A stretch of 64,000 bases of DNA, taken from the NCBI GenBank assembly GCA_006503535.1, contig QYRS01000008.1, forward strand, positions 2,914,001-2,978,000. Reading direction: 5' to 3'. Source of the DNA: Arthrinium phaeospermum (Eukaryota; Ascomycota; Sordariomycetes; Amphisphaeriales; Apiosporaceae). Positions within the stretch are counted from its first letter, which is position 1, and the number at the start of each line of letters is the position of its first letter. The position numbers and the translations under genes were made by a program. Positions 12,457 through 25,677 of this stretch are shown here, piece after piece. The notes beneath the pieces were generated by a model, which saw nothing but the letters and a program-made list of their open reading frames with translations, had not been told where the DNA came from and ran no database searches.

Positions 12457-15400
12457 ATGGATAACTGGCCCCCTGCCATCGACCCCGACCCGGCCGAGTT
12501 CCCCAACACCATCAAGCGACGACGCACCTCGACCGCCCCATCCGACAGCATGGAGGGGCCGCCGCCCCCGACCGAGGGCCAGCAGCCTCCGGCATCGCCC
12601 TCCTCCAAGTCCCAGATCCCCACGGCCAACGACTCGGTGGTGGGCGATGTCGACACCTGCCGAATATGCAGAGGGGAGGGAAGCCCCGCCGAGCCGCTCT
12701 TCTACCCGTGCAAGTGCAGCGGCAGCATCAAGTACGTCCATCAGGACTGCCTGATGGAGTGGCTCTCGCACTCGCAGAAGAAGCACTGCGAGCTCTGCAA
12801 GACGCCCTTCCGCTTCACCAAGCTCTACGCCCCCGACATGCCCAAGAGCCTGCCCTTCTACGTCTTTGTCAGCCACATGGCCAAGTACCTCTTCCGCAAC
12901 ATCCTGGTCTGGCTGCGCGCCACCCTCGTCGTCAGCGTCTGGCTCGGCTGGCTGCCCTATCTTATGCGCTCCGTGTGGTCCTTCCTGTTCTGGATCAGCG
13001 ACGAGGGCTTCGGCGGCCCCGGCCTGCCCACCTCCTTGGAGGCCGTCCGGAACCTGACGATTGCGCAACGGAACCTGATCGCCTCTTCGGTCAACAGCCA
13101 GGGCCTCGCGACGACCACGTGCCCCTCGGGGCCCCTCTTCCCCGCCACCACGACGGCCGCTTCACGGGGCGATATTGCCGAGCAAATCCCCCGACTCCTC
13201 AAGGCGCTGGGCATATCTTCCCAGCCCCACGCCAACTCCAGCAACACCTTCGTTTCTGCCATCTCTCGCATCGTCTTTGGGGGCGCCAGCCTGGCGAGCG
13301 AGAGCTCTTTCGAGCCGCCATCCAACTTGACAAGCGCCGTCCAGGCTGGCGTCTCGGCCCGCCAGTACCCGTACTCGTCGCTGCTGAGCGAGGTCGGTTT
13401 CCTGAAGAATCTCACGAGGAACGCCGGCGTCAACAGAACTGTCATAGCTGTGCTCGAAGGCCAGATCATCACCGTCTTGGTCATCGTGTGCTTTATCCTC
13501 ATCATCCTTGTCCGCGACTACGTCGTCCAACAGCAGCCCGAGATCAACATGCGGGCTGCGTTCGCGGCCCAGGAAAACAACGCCGCCCCTGCTCCCATGA
13601 TGCCGCCTCCCCACCATCATCACCATCACGGACAAGAGCTCGAAGTCGACGACGGCGACGAGGACGACGACGAGAACGAAGCGGGAGATGATGAATCCGT
13701 CATTGCGCATTACGGCGAGAGAGACGACGAACGCCCCGGCGGTGGCGCCCAGCTAAACGGCACAGGAGAACCCCGCGACCCACAACAAAGACCCATTGCC
13801 CCCTTCAGACGGCGTCTGGCGCGGCAAAACATTCCTGGTGAGCTAGAAGGTACAACGCCGTTGCAGGATGCGGCGGCGGCGGCCGGGCCCGGTATCGATC
13901 AGCGGCTCGATCAGCGGGCTATCCAACAACAGCTGGACGAGGCCACCCAGGTCAGCCAATATCTGCGTATTTGGCGGGAGGCAGACGGAGACCGCGAGAA
14001 GGTCCTGCGAATGATCCGCGAGGAGGGGCTCGAGGAGAGGCTCGAGAGCTACGTCAGCGCTACTCTTTCCACCGGCCGGTCCACCGCCAGCACCACCCCC
14101 GGAGAGTCGCCCCAAGGTCCGGCTCCGGCTCCTTATGTATTTGCCGGGCCGGCTCCCAGTCAGACGCCCGACGAGGACGACGATGTGAAGGGCAAACGCA
14201 AGGCCACCGAGGACCCCGAGGAGGCCCATGTCGAACGCAGCTCTCCCCCATGGTACGCCCAAGACAGCGGTGAACCCCTCTTCCAGCCATCATCTCCCAG
14301 CCGGCCTCGTGCCATATCCGAGGGGGCCCAGAATCACAACACCGTCAACCCTCTGGCCAACAACACCTGGTCTTTTATGAACCTACCTCAGGAGCCAACG
14401 ACAGCGGACCGGGATGAAAGGGAGCACACTTCGTCGGGCTCTGGCCAGATTACGCCTTCCTCCGGCAGCTCTGTCGCCAATTCGGATATTCCTGACCAGC
14501 ACGGGCACAATGAGACCCATGTGGTTCCGCTCAACCTCGCCCACAGGAACGAGCCGGAGGAGCAGCTGGTTGTTGCAGAGGCCGGTGGTGTTGATGGTCA
14601 TGAAACTCCCAATGGCTCTGCCGATCGTCTGCTTCCTGGTGATCTACAGCAGGTTCCGGGCACCGCTGCGCAACAACCCGGCGGCTTTGTGAACCGCGTG
14701 GCCGATTTCATGTGGCGCGACATCGAGGACGTGGATGATGTGGATGCTCTCGAACCCGATGCCGTCGAGCTGTTCCTGGACGACCAAGACGCACCGTTCG
14801 TGGAGGCCAACCACGGCGACGACCAGAACATGGACCCAGGTCCCGTGGAGCTGGCGCCCGACGTCGTGGAAGCCGCCGCGGCCGCCGGCCTCGACCCCGA
14901 AGCACTTGAAGACGCCGAAGACTTTGAGGGCATCATGGAGCTCATCGGCATGCGCGGGCCTATCGCCGGCTTGTTCCAGAACGCCATCTTCTGTGCGTTC
15001 CTGGTGTCCATGACCATCTTCTTTGGCATCTTTCTCCCCTACAACATTGGCCGCATCGCCGTGTGGATCGTGGCGAACCCGTCGCGTCTCCTCCGCATCG
15101 TCTTCAGCTTCTCCAAGTTCATCCAGGACGTGGTGCTCTTCCTGGTCGGCTTCACGATGACGGCGGTCCTGGATCTCGTCAACCTGGTGCGGGCCCTCTG
15201 GAAGATTGACCAAGGCCGCGAGTTCCTGCGCTCGGCCGCCGCCGATGCCCGCGTGCTGACCAACAGCTCCTTCAACCGCCTGGCCGACATTTTCGCCGGA
15301 GACACCCCCTGGATCTCGCCCAGCGAGATGCGCAACTTCTCCGCCATCAGCCACCACGCCCTCATCGACGTCAAGACGCAGTGCCACGAACTCCTTTCTG

Positions 15401-17799
15401 CCTGCGGGACCGGCTTGGTGTATGTTCTCGGGGCGACTACGGCGCCAAGCTGTCTGCCGCCAAATCGGCTCTAGGCGCCGCTGCACCCGAGGCGCTGGGC
15501 TGGCTGAAGAACGCGACGGCCCAGATCACGCAGCCCAACTCGTGGGTCATCAACTTCAACCTGCCCAACAACACGGCCCCCGTCGACCCGTACCTGGCGT
15601 TCTGGGGAGCCAAGGACCGGACGTATGCCATCCTGGGCGGCTACATCGCCATGACCTTCCTGGCCGGCCTGTACCTGGGACGCGGCACTCCGTTCTCGTC
15701 GAGCCAGTCGGCGCAGGAGTGGGAGGCGTCCATCATCGATGCGCTGAACCAAGCCAGCGGCGTCATGAAGGTCATTCTTATTATTAGCATCGAGATGCTC
15801 ATCTTCCCGCTGTACTGCGGTCTCCTGCTCGACTTTGCCCTGCTGCCGCTGTTCGAGGCGGCCAGCTTCAAGTCGCGGCTCCTCTTCACCTACAACTTCC
15901 CCCTCACGTCCATTTTCGTGCACTGGTTCGTCGGGACGGGCTACATGTTCCACTTTGCCTTGTTCGTGTCCATGTGCCGCAAGATCATGCGTAAGGGCGT
16001 CTTGTGTAAGTTGTATATCTTATTCCTCTGGATCCCCCATGTTGACTCTCCCAGATTTTATTCGCGACCCGGACGACCCCGAGTTCCATCCCGTCCGGGA
16101 TGTGCTCGAGCGCAACGTGACCACGCAGCTGCGTAAGATCCTGTTTTCCGCCTTCGTTTATGGGGCGCTCGTGGTCGTCTGCCTGGGCGGCGTGGTGTGG
16201 GGGCTTTCTCTGGCCCTGCCTAATGTCCTCCCCATCCACTACTCGTCCAACGAGCCGGTCCTGGAGTTCCCCATCGACCTCCTGTTCTACAACTTCCTCA
16301 TGCCGCTGGCTATCAAATTCTTCAAGCCCAGCGACGGCCTCCACGCCCTGTACACCTGGTGGTTCCGGCGATGCGCCCGGACGCTGCGTCTGACGTGGTT
16401 CCTGTTTGGCGAGCGGCGGGTCGACGAGGAAGGCATCCTCAAACTCACCGAGGGCGAAGTAGCGGATGCGGCCCCGTGGTACCGGAAGCTGTTCCTCGAA
16501 GTGAACAAGGACAACCAGGTGGTGCCCAAGACGTGGCGCGACATGTTCGAGGGTGGCCACGCCAAGCCGTCGTCGGAGATCAAGATGGAAGAGATGCGCC
16601 TCCTCAGCCAGGCCAAGACGAAGCTGGTCGAGTCGGGCCAGATCATCCCCGACGGGCGCTTCGTGCGGACGCCGGCCTCGGACCAGGTCAAGATCCCCAA
16701 GGGCCAGCCCGTCTTCTTTGCCGTGTCGCCCCGCAACGACCGGCTGGACGGCAAGACGGAGCTGCCCGAGTCGGACCTCTACTCGAGCACCAACTACCAG
16801 TTCGTCTACCTGCCGCCGCACTTCCGCGCCCGTGTCTTCCTGTTCATCCTGTTCATCTGGATGTTCGCGGCCGTGACGGGCGTGGGCATCACCATTGTCC
16901 CGCTCGTCTTTGGGCGGCGCATGTTCAAGGTGCTGATCCCGGCCCACATCCGGACCAACGACATCTACGCCTTCAGCATCGGCATCTACATCTTGGGCGG
17001 CCTTGGCTATTTCCTGTGCAACGCGCCTGTGCTGCTCCGCCGGTGCCGAAACTGGGTGGCCGCCAAGATGGCGATAGCGTCGCTTCTCGACCGCGACGCG
17101 CTGCAGCAGGTGGCCGCCGTGGCCAAGCAGAGCGCCAAGGTCGGCTACACGTACACGATGCTCCTGCTCGTCTTCCCCCTCCTCGCCACCTTGCTGATTG
17201 AGCTGTACATTCTTGTACCGTTGCACACTTGGATCCTTTACAGCTCGGCCACTAGAAACTCTCCGCAGACGGCCATCAAGGCACTCACCCTCGGCGGCCA
17301 TACGATCCGCGTCATTCAGGCTTGGACGCTGGGACTACTTTATTTGAAGCTCGGCTCGCGCGCCTTGTTGCTGCACGGCGGTCGGCCGGCGCAGGCGGTG
17401 CGGGCTGTGCTGCGCCGCGGCTGGTTCGAGCCCGACGTGGCGGTGTTGACGCGGGCCTTTGTCATCCCGGGCCTGCTGGCGTCGATGGCGCTGGTGCTGC
17501 TCCCGCCCCTGGCCACGCGCGTCGTGGTCGCCCGGGGTTTGCTGGGCAGCGGGCAGTGGGACGCCGAGACGCAGGTGGTGGCGTTCCGGCTGGCGTACCC
17601 GTTCGCGGCGGCCTGCGGGTTCGCGGGGTACGTGCTGCGGGGGGTGCTGGTGGTGCTGGACGGGTGGCGGGCGCGGGTGCGGGACGAGGCGTACCTTATG
17701 GGGGAGCGGCTGCACAACTTTGGGGGGCTCGTCGGCGCCGGCACCACCAAGGGGGGCGCGGCGACGGCGGCGGAGTGGCGGAATGGGGCGCGGTTATAG
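12457..17799 (+). CDS. SSM4: ER ubiquitin ligase Doa10/Ssm4 (RING-CH)
   Basis: The ATG at 12457 opens a protein of about 1764 residues. A RING-CH (C4HC3) zinc finger sits at residues ~67-120, with CRIC, CKCSGS, HQDCLMEW and HCELC carrying the ligands. Acidic/low-complexity linkers (including a His run) and at least 12 hydrophobic segments follow, as in Doa10/MARCH6. A 49-bp intron spans 16006-16054 (GTAAGT to CCAG) and the last exon runs 16055-17799. Inside the first exon the frame changes by one at the G run 15430-15433. Conserved sequence continues in the new frame and no GT-AG pair explains it, so I take it as a one-base error or mutation. The family ubiquitinates misfolded nuclear, cytosolic and ER membrane proteins for ERAD and regulates sterol enzymes. 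Confidence 0.93.
15430..15433 (+). other. frame break in Doa10 at a G run
   Basis: The upstream frame reads on to a stop at 15472-15474, while the conserved continuation is read in another frame from about 15434. The only local feature is the four-G run. Confidence 0.8.
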
Positions 17800-20037
17800 A
17801 CGTACCTCATGAAAGAGGACGTTGAGAGAGCGAAGAGAGAAAGAAAGAAACGAACAGTGATACCTAAGTAAAGCGTTACCACGATGCGACGACACGTCGA
17901 AAGTAGCCTAGGCGTACGAAATAGGCTTGGGGTCTTCTTGTGCATAGTTAGAAAGGCCCTTAGGTATAAATAGAATATGAACTTTGTATAACTTGTTTCT
18001 CTCTGTGGAAGTGATATCTATGGTTTGATGAGGACTTTTGTAAGACAGGATGGTGAGGATGATGCACTTGCTATGTGATACCATGAAATGTAGATGCTGG
18101 CTGGGAGGATGTCATTATCGAGCTATGTGACGCTGGCTTGGGGGATGTGGTGCCCATGTAGGACGTGGTTGCAGTCCTTGATTTTTGCTCAACCTAGCGA
18201 GGTTTTATCGGTATGTGATATTCAATGTAGATCCTGTCTTCCGATCTTGCGGTGGAAGTGATACTTAACATGGAAACTACATGTTGACTACTCACCTAAT
18301 TATTCAAGCAATAAGACTGTAGTAGGTACAGGGGGCATGAGACTGACGACCCCCGGTTTTCTCTATGAACTTACATGTGGCCAAGAATATAAACATCTGG
18401 GGTGTGTTATCATTGCAGCCTCTTGGCCATGGCAGCAAACTCTTCTTCCGGTGCCGATCTTAAACTGTGGCACCGCACCCTATGTTGCTAGGCATCACGT
18501 ATTAAGACCATAATGCTATATTACTTACTCTGTCCTCCTTCGAATAGACTTGAAAGTTAAGACGGTGCCTAACAGCAAAAGCATCAAGGTACTGTAGGGT
18601 TTGGAGGGAGTAGCCGATAATATGTACATTCATATGTCACCGTTCGTATCATTATCAGATTTGGTTTTGGTTTGTGTTCGGCTATGGAGGATTAACGTCC
18701 TGGAAATATTGTATCCAAAACCTCCGCACAGATCATGCTCCTACTCGGCATGGAATCCCATCCACTTACTCCAATCAGATATGTCCATATCCCTTTAGCA
18801 CATCGTCTGGCTCTCGAAGTGACTGACAGTCTGCCACTAGCCCACGATGCAGGATTCTTTCGGCCCATAACGCCATGCTCAGCTGCCATGAGCTGGCGAA
18901 TATCCGCTTCTTGGAGCTGTCAAATATTTATGTCGTCTTTTGTACATCAGCAATGGTCTGTCCAGTAAGATTTGCTTGCTGCCATACTGACAATCCTCGA
19001 AAGCATAGGATATATGTGGTGTTCCGTAGCTACAAAGACGGTCCTCTCGCAATCAATGTCTGGGGACTTTACCACGTTCTAGCAGTACGAAATCCTCATA
19101 TGCAGTCCACACTTTCATTCACATTCATCTTGAGAGCAACCGAACCTCAACTACTGGTTTTTGGTCACCATTCAAGACTCGGAGCTGGCAAGGTAAGGCT
19201 GGCTCGCCTTATTGAGAATGTGAGGCTCTCAAGTGATCAAGCATATCATGCCATTAAGAAAGTAAGCTGTTTTAGATGGTACCATGCATTCACCAACTCT
19301 CCCAACTAGGCCATGACCTGAGAGCAGAATCATACTCGTACCACATCAGGTGAGACCAAATCGAGGGGATCCGGATCTCGTCATCTCAGATGAACCGATC
19401 ACCGAGACACAGAACAAGTCTCATCATGGTCCATCAGATCGGTCCATGCCTCCGATCCCGCTAAGCCTTGCCAGATACGAAGATCAATATTGCCGCCAAG
19501 ACTCAACAGCAATCAACGGCTCAGCTCAGAAGGCAGTGGATACTACAAGTAGAACAAGTCACAGAGGTAGGAGAGTCAATTAAGCAGAGGGTCAAAAAAG
19601 AGAAGTGAATTATGTTGGATAGATTAGAATTAGAAGGAATTACTGGCGTCACTGGTTGTCAAAGGCATCACTGGCTACAGGAACTCGTTTTGCTGGACAA
19701 AAGAGAGAGACGGTAGGTCAATTGAAAGGTGGGTGAAACTATTAAATAACAAAATATTCTATATGCATCGCGCCACCAGTGATAAAAACTTGGGTACATG
19801 TTGTATATTTTCAAAAGAACATTGGCGCGACTTTTCTAAAAATCATGTACATGGTTTTGGTTAAAAAAGAGGGCCGGCTCCAAGTCTTCTCAATTCGATT
19901 GACTCCGTGGGACTCTCATCGATTGTGTGTGTGAACATAAAGGTGTAAACCATTGGCTTCCTCTAGGGGTATCTTGGCAGACATAATTTCATAGCGGCAT
20001 ATGGTATGGTGGCTATGCAGTGTAGTAAACTATGCGC
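17800..20037. other. intergenic between convergent genes
   Basis: 3' ends of Doa10 (plus) and the GPI protein (minus) face each other. The stretch is visibly richer in A+T than the genes. Short frames (for example at 18875-19309) show no family resemblance, and no transposon motif was found. Confidence 0.5.
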
Positions 20038-22961
20038 TTAGAGGAACATGGCAGCGAAGGCGACGGCGACGACACCGGCGGCGGCGCTGGGGAAGAGGAC
20101 CGACGAGGCACCGGCGGTGACGACGGGGTAGCCGGGGCCGGTGGTGGTGCCGTTGCTGGGGCCAGCGGGCGAGGCGGGCGAGACGGGGTAGCCGGAGCCG
20201 GGAGCCTTGGGGGAGCAGCCCTCAGCGGCAGGGTTCTTGGCGCAGTCGTCGCAGCCGGCCATCTCGGGGTGGCTGGCGCAGTCGTCGGCGGGAGGGGTGG
20301 TCTGCTGGGTGGGGTAGACGGGGACGGTGACCTCACCAGCGGGGGCGGTGCCGGTGGTGCTGGCGGTGATGGCGGCAGTGCTGGAGACACCGGTGGAGTA
20401 GACCTTGCTCAGGGTGGTGCCCTGGACGGGGTAGGGGGGCTGCTCGCCGCTGGGCTGGGTGGGCTTGGGGGGGACAGCGGTGGCGCCGGTGGGGCCCTTG
20501 GGCTGCTCAGGCTTGTTGGGGGTCTGCTCGCCGCAGCCGGGCATGTCGGGGTGGCTGGCGCAGTCGTCGCCGCCCTTGGGGGGCTGGCCGCCGACGGGGT
20601 AGCCGCCGGTGGGCTGGGCGGGCTGCTTGGGCTGCTCGGGCTGGCCGGGGGTGGTGGCGTGGGGGCCGTTGGAGGTCACGGTCGAGGTCACGCCGGAGGG
20701 GCCGGTGGGCTGGGCAGGCTGCTCAGGGCCCTTGGGCTGCTCGGGCTTGCCGCAGCCGGGCATGTCGGGGGGTTCTCGCAGTTGTCCTCGCTCTGGGGCT
20801 TGGGGGCTGCGAGACCTGGTAACCGCCGGTGGGCTGCTCGGGCTGCTTGGGCTGCTCAGGCTGGGTAGGGGGCTGAGTGGCGTGGGGGCCGTTGGAGGTC
20901 ACAGTCGAGGTGATGGGACCCTTGGGGCCGGTAGGCTGCTCAGGCTGCTGGGGGTACTCGGGACCCTTGGGCTGCTCAGGCTTGCCGGGCTGGCCACAGC
21001 CGGGCATCTCGGGGTGGTTCTCGCAGTTGTCCTCGCCCTGGGGCTTGGGGGGCTGCGAGACCTGGTAGCCGCCGGAGGGCTGCTCGGGGCCCTTGGGCTG
21101 CTCGGGGGTAGCCGGGGGCTGGGTGGCGTGAGGGCCGTTGGAGGTCACGGTCGAGGTGATCTGGCCGTGGCCGGGCTGCTCGCCACAGCCGGGCATGTCG
21201 GGGTGGTTCTCGCAGTTGTCGCCGCCGGCGGGCTGCTCAGGCTGAGCGGGGGCGGGGGAGCGACCTGGTAACCGCCGGGCTGGGGAGTGGCCTTGACGAG
21301 CGGCTGGGTAGGGTAACCAGTCTGCTGAGCGTGGGGCTGCTCGCCACCGTTGGTGGTGGTGCCCTGCTGAGGCTGCTGGGGCTGGGCGGGGTAGGCCGGG
21401 CCGGAAGGACCAGTGGGCTGGGGGCCGTTGCTGGTGGTCTGCTTGACGGTGATGACGGTGCTGGTCTGGCTGCCGTAGGGGCAGTCGGTGACCTCGGGGC
21501 CGCAGCTCATGATGGTGTGGTAGCGGGTGCTGTAGATGGTGCCGCCGTTGCCGGGCATGGTCTCGGTGACGGGGAAGCCGGTCATGGGGGTGGTGGCAGC
21601 GCCGGGCAGGGTGACGGTGCTGGTCTCACCGCCGGGGCCGCGGATGGTGCTGGTGGTGGCCTCCTCGGTGCACTCCTCCTCCTCGGGCGAGGTGGGGGTG
21701 GTGGGGTGAGGGCTGTTGGAGGTGATGGTCGACGTCACCTTGCTGTGGGTGCTGCTGGACGGCATCACGGGGATGGTGACCGAGGCAGAGCCCTTGCTGG
21801 TGGTGGAGGCGGCAGCCGGAGGGGTGTGACGCCGTAGCTGTGGGGAGCCGGGGCAACCGGGTGGTGGCGGCCTTGGGCTTGCTGACGGTGCTGCTGCTCT
21901 TGAAGGCCTCGGTCGAAGCCGTGGTCTTGGGCTGGGCAGGGAAGCTGGTCGTCTCCTCGCAGTCCTCAGTGGTGGCCGACTGCACGACGGGGGTGGTGGC
22001 CGGCTTGGTGGCGCTGGTCGAGACAGCCTCGCTGGTGGTGACAGCGGCGGGGGAGTGCTGACACCGTAGCTGTGGGGGGCAGGGCAACCGGGGTGGTGGC
22101 CGCCTTGGGCTTGGTCACGGTGCTGCTGCTCTTGACGGCCTCGGTCGAGGCGGTCGTCTTGGGCTGCGACGGGTAGCTGGTGGTCTCCTCCTCGCACTCC
22201 TCCTCCTCGGTCGTGGTGGCCGGCTTGGTGCTGCTGGGGACAGCGGGCTTGCTGCTGGTGATCATGGTGGTGGCAGGCTTGGTGACAGTGCTGCTGCTCT
22301 TGACCGCGTCGGTGGTGGCAGTCGAGCTCACGACCTCAGGGGGGTGGCTGCCGACCTGGTAGCCGCCGCCGGGGACCGAGGGGGTGGTCTGGGCAGCCGG
22401 GGGCGTGTAGGCCGGGGTGGTGCTGCTCTTGACAGCCTCGGTCGAGGAGGTACCCATGACCGGGGGCTTGGGGGGCTGACCGACCTCGTAGCCACCGGAG
22501 GGCTTGGAGGGGTGGCAGCAGCCGGGGGCGTGTAAGCCGGGGTGGTGCTGCTCTTGACGGCCTCAGTGGACGAGGTGCCGACGACCGGGGGCTGGGGAGG
22601 CTGCTGGACCTCGTAGCCGCCGGAAGGCTTGGAGGGGGTGGCGGCGGCGGGGGGAGTGTAAGCCGGGGTGCTGGGCTTGCTCACGGCGTCGGTGGTGCTG
22701 ACGGCAGCCGGGGGCTGAGGGGCTGCTGCACCTCGTAGCCGCCGGAGGGCTTGGAGGGGGTGGCGGCGGCAGGAGGGGTGTAAGCCGGGGTGCTGGGCTT
22801 GCTGACGGCATCGGTCGAGGTCACAGCGGCCGGGGAGCCGGGGGAGGCTGGACCTGGTAGCCGCCCTGCTGGGGCTGGGTCTCGTACTGGCCACCCTGAA
22901 CGGCACCGTGGACGGCGACGAAGAGCATAGCTCCGCCGGCAACTTGAGTAAGATGAACCAT
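20038..22961 (-). CDS. Pro/Thr-rich GPI-anchored cell-wall protein with Cys repeats (frame-broken)
   Basis: The ATG at 22961 begins a hydrophobic signal peptide (MVHLTQVAGGAMLFVAVHG). The body is built of tandem Pro/Thr/Ser modules. The N-terminal half repeats a SKPSTPAYTPPAA...GGYEVQQPP block, and the C-terminal half repeats NGPHAT...PEQPKQPEQPTGGYQV followed by a small Cys motif, C-x2-HP-[DE]MPGC, in at least four variants. A central block with YSTRYHTIMSCGPEVTDCP is typical of fungal wall glycoproteins. The last ~20 residues are hydrophobic after small residues, fitting a GPI-anchor signal. At least seven one-base frame changes occur, nearly all in C/G runs at QPP-type junctions, and each continues in the same repeat register. 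I read this as one gene with sequence errors. Likely an O-glycosylated, wall-bound adhesin or structural protein. Confidence 0.75.
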
Positions 22962-23289
22962 TTTGCGGTTGAGTGTGTTGTTGTTGTTGGTTTTGGGTGG
23001 GTGAGTGTTGGTTGTTGGTGAGTGGTTGCGTTGCGAGCGTTGGGGAATTAATTAACGATAGTAATAGTATAAATGTTTTTTCTTGCAATTTGTTTTGGGA
23101 ATGCAGTACAAGCGAATGACTGAAGTTAGACTCGACCGACGAAGGAAATGGGTCTTTCTTTCGTACAATTAAGGTGTGTGAGGAAGGGAGAGGAAAAAGA
23201 GAAGTTGAGGGCGGCCGGCCAGCATGTTAAATATCAGCCATCCGCCGTCTTCTCTGGCTGGGCCAAGGAGAAGGACGCAGCCAGCCGCA

Positions 23290-23307
23290 GTGTGTGTGTG
23301 TGTGTGT
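23290..23307. repeat. (TG)n microsatellite
   Basis: About nine TG dinucleotides, seen directly. Confidence 0.85.
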
Positions 23308-25645
23308 TCTGGTAGCCAGGACCCAAGACCCAGCAGTGGTAGCCAGGACCCAGCATAACCCAGGAGAACGTCAATACGATGTGCAGGTTGCATCCACCTG
23401 GCGGCGGTACCAACACTGCAATACTGGGTCCCCCATTTAGCTGGGTCCATCCATTACCATCATCCATCCCCCTTCTTCTCCATCCTATCCAGGGCATGGC
23501 ATGGGCCGGTTCGGTCGTCCTTCTCCTGCAAGGCACAGGGCTCAAGGGCTGTTCCCTTCTCGTGCATAATACGCCGTGGTATTTGGTCAGGTACGGATCA
23601 GGGGTAAAACGCACACTCAGCCTTCCGAATATAGCCAAAGGCCCCATGTTAGCCATGCCCGGAACGAACGGTTCGCTGCAAATCCCAACTGTGTTACGAG
23701 GTACCACCCAGTCCGCACGTGGACCGGGCTGGCGTCAGCGCCGGCAGGGGTCTATTCTTGGGTTGGGTTGTCCATGATGTGCTTGATGTGCTGGACTGAC
23801 TGGCTAGACTGGGCAGCATAAGCAAGTGTCGTCAGATCCTGTTTGGTTCGGGGCAGGCTACTACTGCTTGTGCATGCTGATTTGGCTGATGCGTACATAC
23901 ATCGGCGGCTGGTCAGTTAATTTCGCGGCGCCTCCTAAGCGACCGTATAAAGAAAGGGTGGGCATGGATTGGCTGCTATGGGGTATGTTTGGTGGGCACC
24001 GTCGAACGCCATTGGTGGGGACTAACGGTGCACGCAATATTCTGCTGGAGTTTGTCGTGTTCCTGAACCGGCTGTCCACAGTTTCGCTGCACAGTCGCGA
24101 TACGCCGCGCACGCTGTTATGGGCACGCCGGTTCTCGTCCTCTCTTCTGCCAAGCTGCCCAGTTTCTTCTTGGTTTCTAGTGTCGAACCGTGAACCGCTA
24201 GCCGGCGAGATTGGTGTGGTGTAGATCTGCGATGAATAGCGCCCAGCAACTCCGGTTCGTCCGTTATTACATACAATCTTTATTTCATTACGGTATCGCT
24301 GACTTACCTAGCCTAGCCCCCCGGCATCCCTCTTGGCGGAATCGCTCCCGCAGTTTGGTCGTGGTCGTCCTTTGCTGGCTAGCCTTCTTTTGTTCTGTTC
24401 GATGGGATCCCCGCCCCACTTGGCATGCTACGGACGGTAGTTCTGCTTTGGGTTATCCCCTTTCCGGTTTCCCTTTTCAGGGTCATGGTTTTTTTTGTGA
24501 TCGTAGATGACGAGTCATTGCCGGGCCAATTTGTCAGGGGAAATCGCTGTCTACATTGCTACTATCGGCGAGGACTCAATCAGGAGGAAGACGGCCGGGT
24601 GGGTGGTGGGTGCATGGAATTTGCCCCGAGGAGCGCCCCTGTTGTAGTTCAGAATTCAGGTACCGTCACAGACAGATTCGGTCAGATCATAGGGGGCGGC
24701 GGTAACGCAGATGCGGCAGACAAAATAGCCAAAGTGCGGGGGAAGAAAGGGCGGCGGCGGCGGCTCTGGAAGGGGGCGTTTTTAGGCGGCTCGACCATCC
24801 AAGATGCTAGCATCCATTGGCAATTGGCGTTGGCACCGGGCGGCAATTCCATCGTCTGTCTATCAGATGACAATGTCAATGTAGGTGCAAACAACCGCAT
24901 CGGCTGCCAATCTGCAGCGGCAAGCATCTCGCATCTCTGTATCCAATTCGGCGGTAAGGTTAAACGCTCCTGGACCAATCAAGCGAGTCAAGCGAAATTG
25001 AAGATCGCTGTAGATTCAACCGCCGGTACTGGTCGCTGGGTAGTTCATTTTGTGCTGTGTGTGTCCAGCTTGCCCAGCTTGCTTGTCCGTCCAACTGCTC
25101 ACGCAAGGGATAGAGACGTAGCTGGGCCATTGGCAGTCATGATCGGCCACAGCTGAGGAGGAGCTGAACTCGACAATCAAGTCAGCATTTCCAGTCACAT
25201 TACCGTCCCCACCGCAGCACTGTGACGCGCCCGCAGTTTGCGTTACCCAGTCTGCCTGCCAGTGCCAGCCCTCCCATGCTTTTATTGCCAGCTCGTGCAC
25301 CCATGGGCGATGGCTCTATTGGCAAACCAAACCGCGCAGTGCAACCCCCCGGCTGCCTATCTCGATGACTGCCGGAACTGGCCCGTATACGGCACGCTAC
25401 CCAGTTTGGCCTTCACGTTAATGTGCGTTAAGCCTTGCCTCGCCAGTGCGCTGCTGGTCTAGTGTCTAGATTCTTCGACTGGCTAATTTAGTTTTTCTAA
25501 AGTTGAGAATCTAAGAATACGACGCCGGGTCAGGGCCCCACCCGTGATTCGCCTCATTAAAGGGGGTAATATGACTGGGGAGAGTGGGCTTTTTGGCCAG
25601 CAACCAGCAACCTCGAGCCCGCAAGCCCGCAAAGCCAGCCAGCTC

Positions 25646-25677
<32 letters not shown>
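25646..25677. repeat. (CCAG)8 tetranucleotide microsatellite
   Basis: Eight consecutive CCAG units, with further GCCAG/GCAAG variants on both sides. It is in no recognisable gene. Confidence 0.85.

Noticed and set aside
15420..15475. An intron to explain the Doa10 frame change
   Set aside because: No GT-AG pair of workable length; the frame moves by one within a G run.
18692..19309. Transposon remnant in the AT-rich stretch
   Set aside because: No reverse transcriptase, transposase, terminal repeats or target duplication could be seen.
25646..25677. CRISPR-like or regulatory repeat array
   Set aside because: A simple CCAG microsatellite without spacers.
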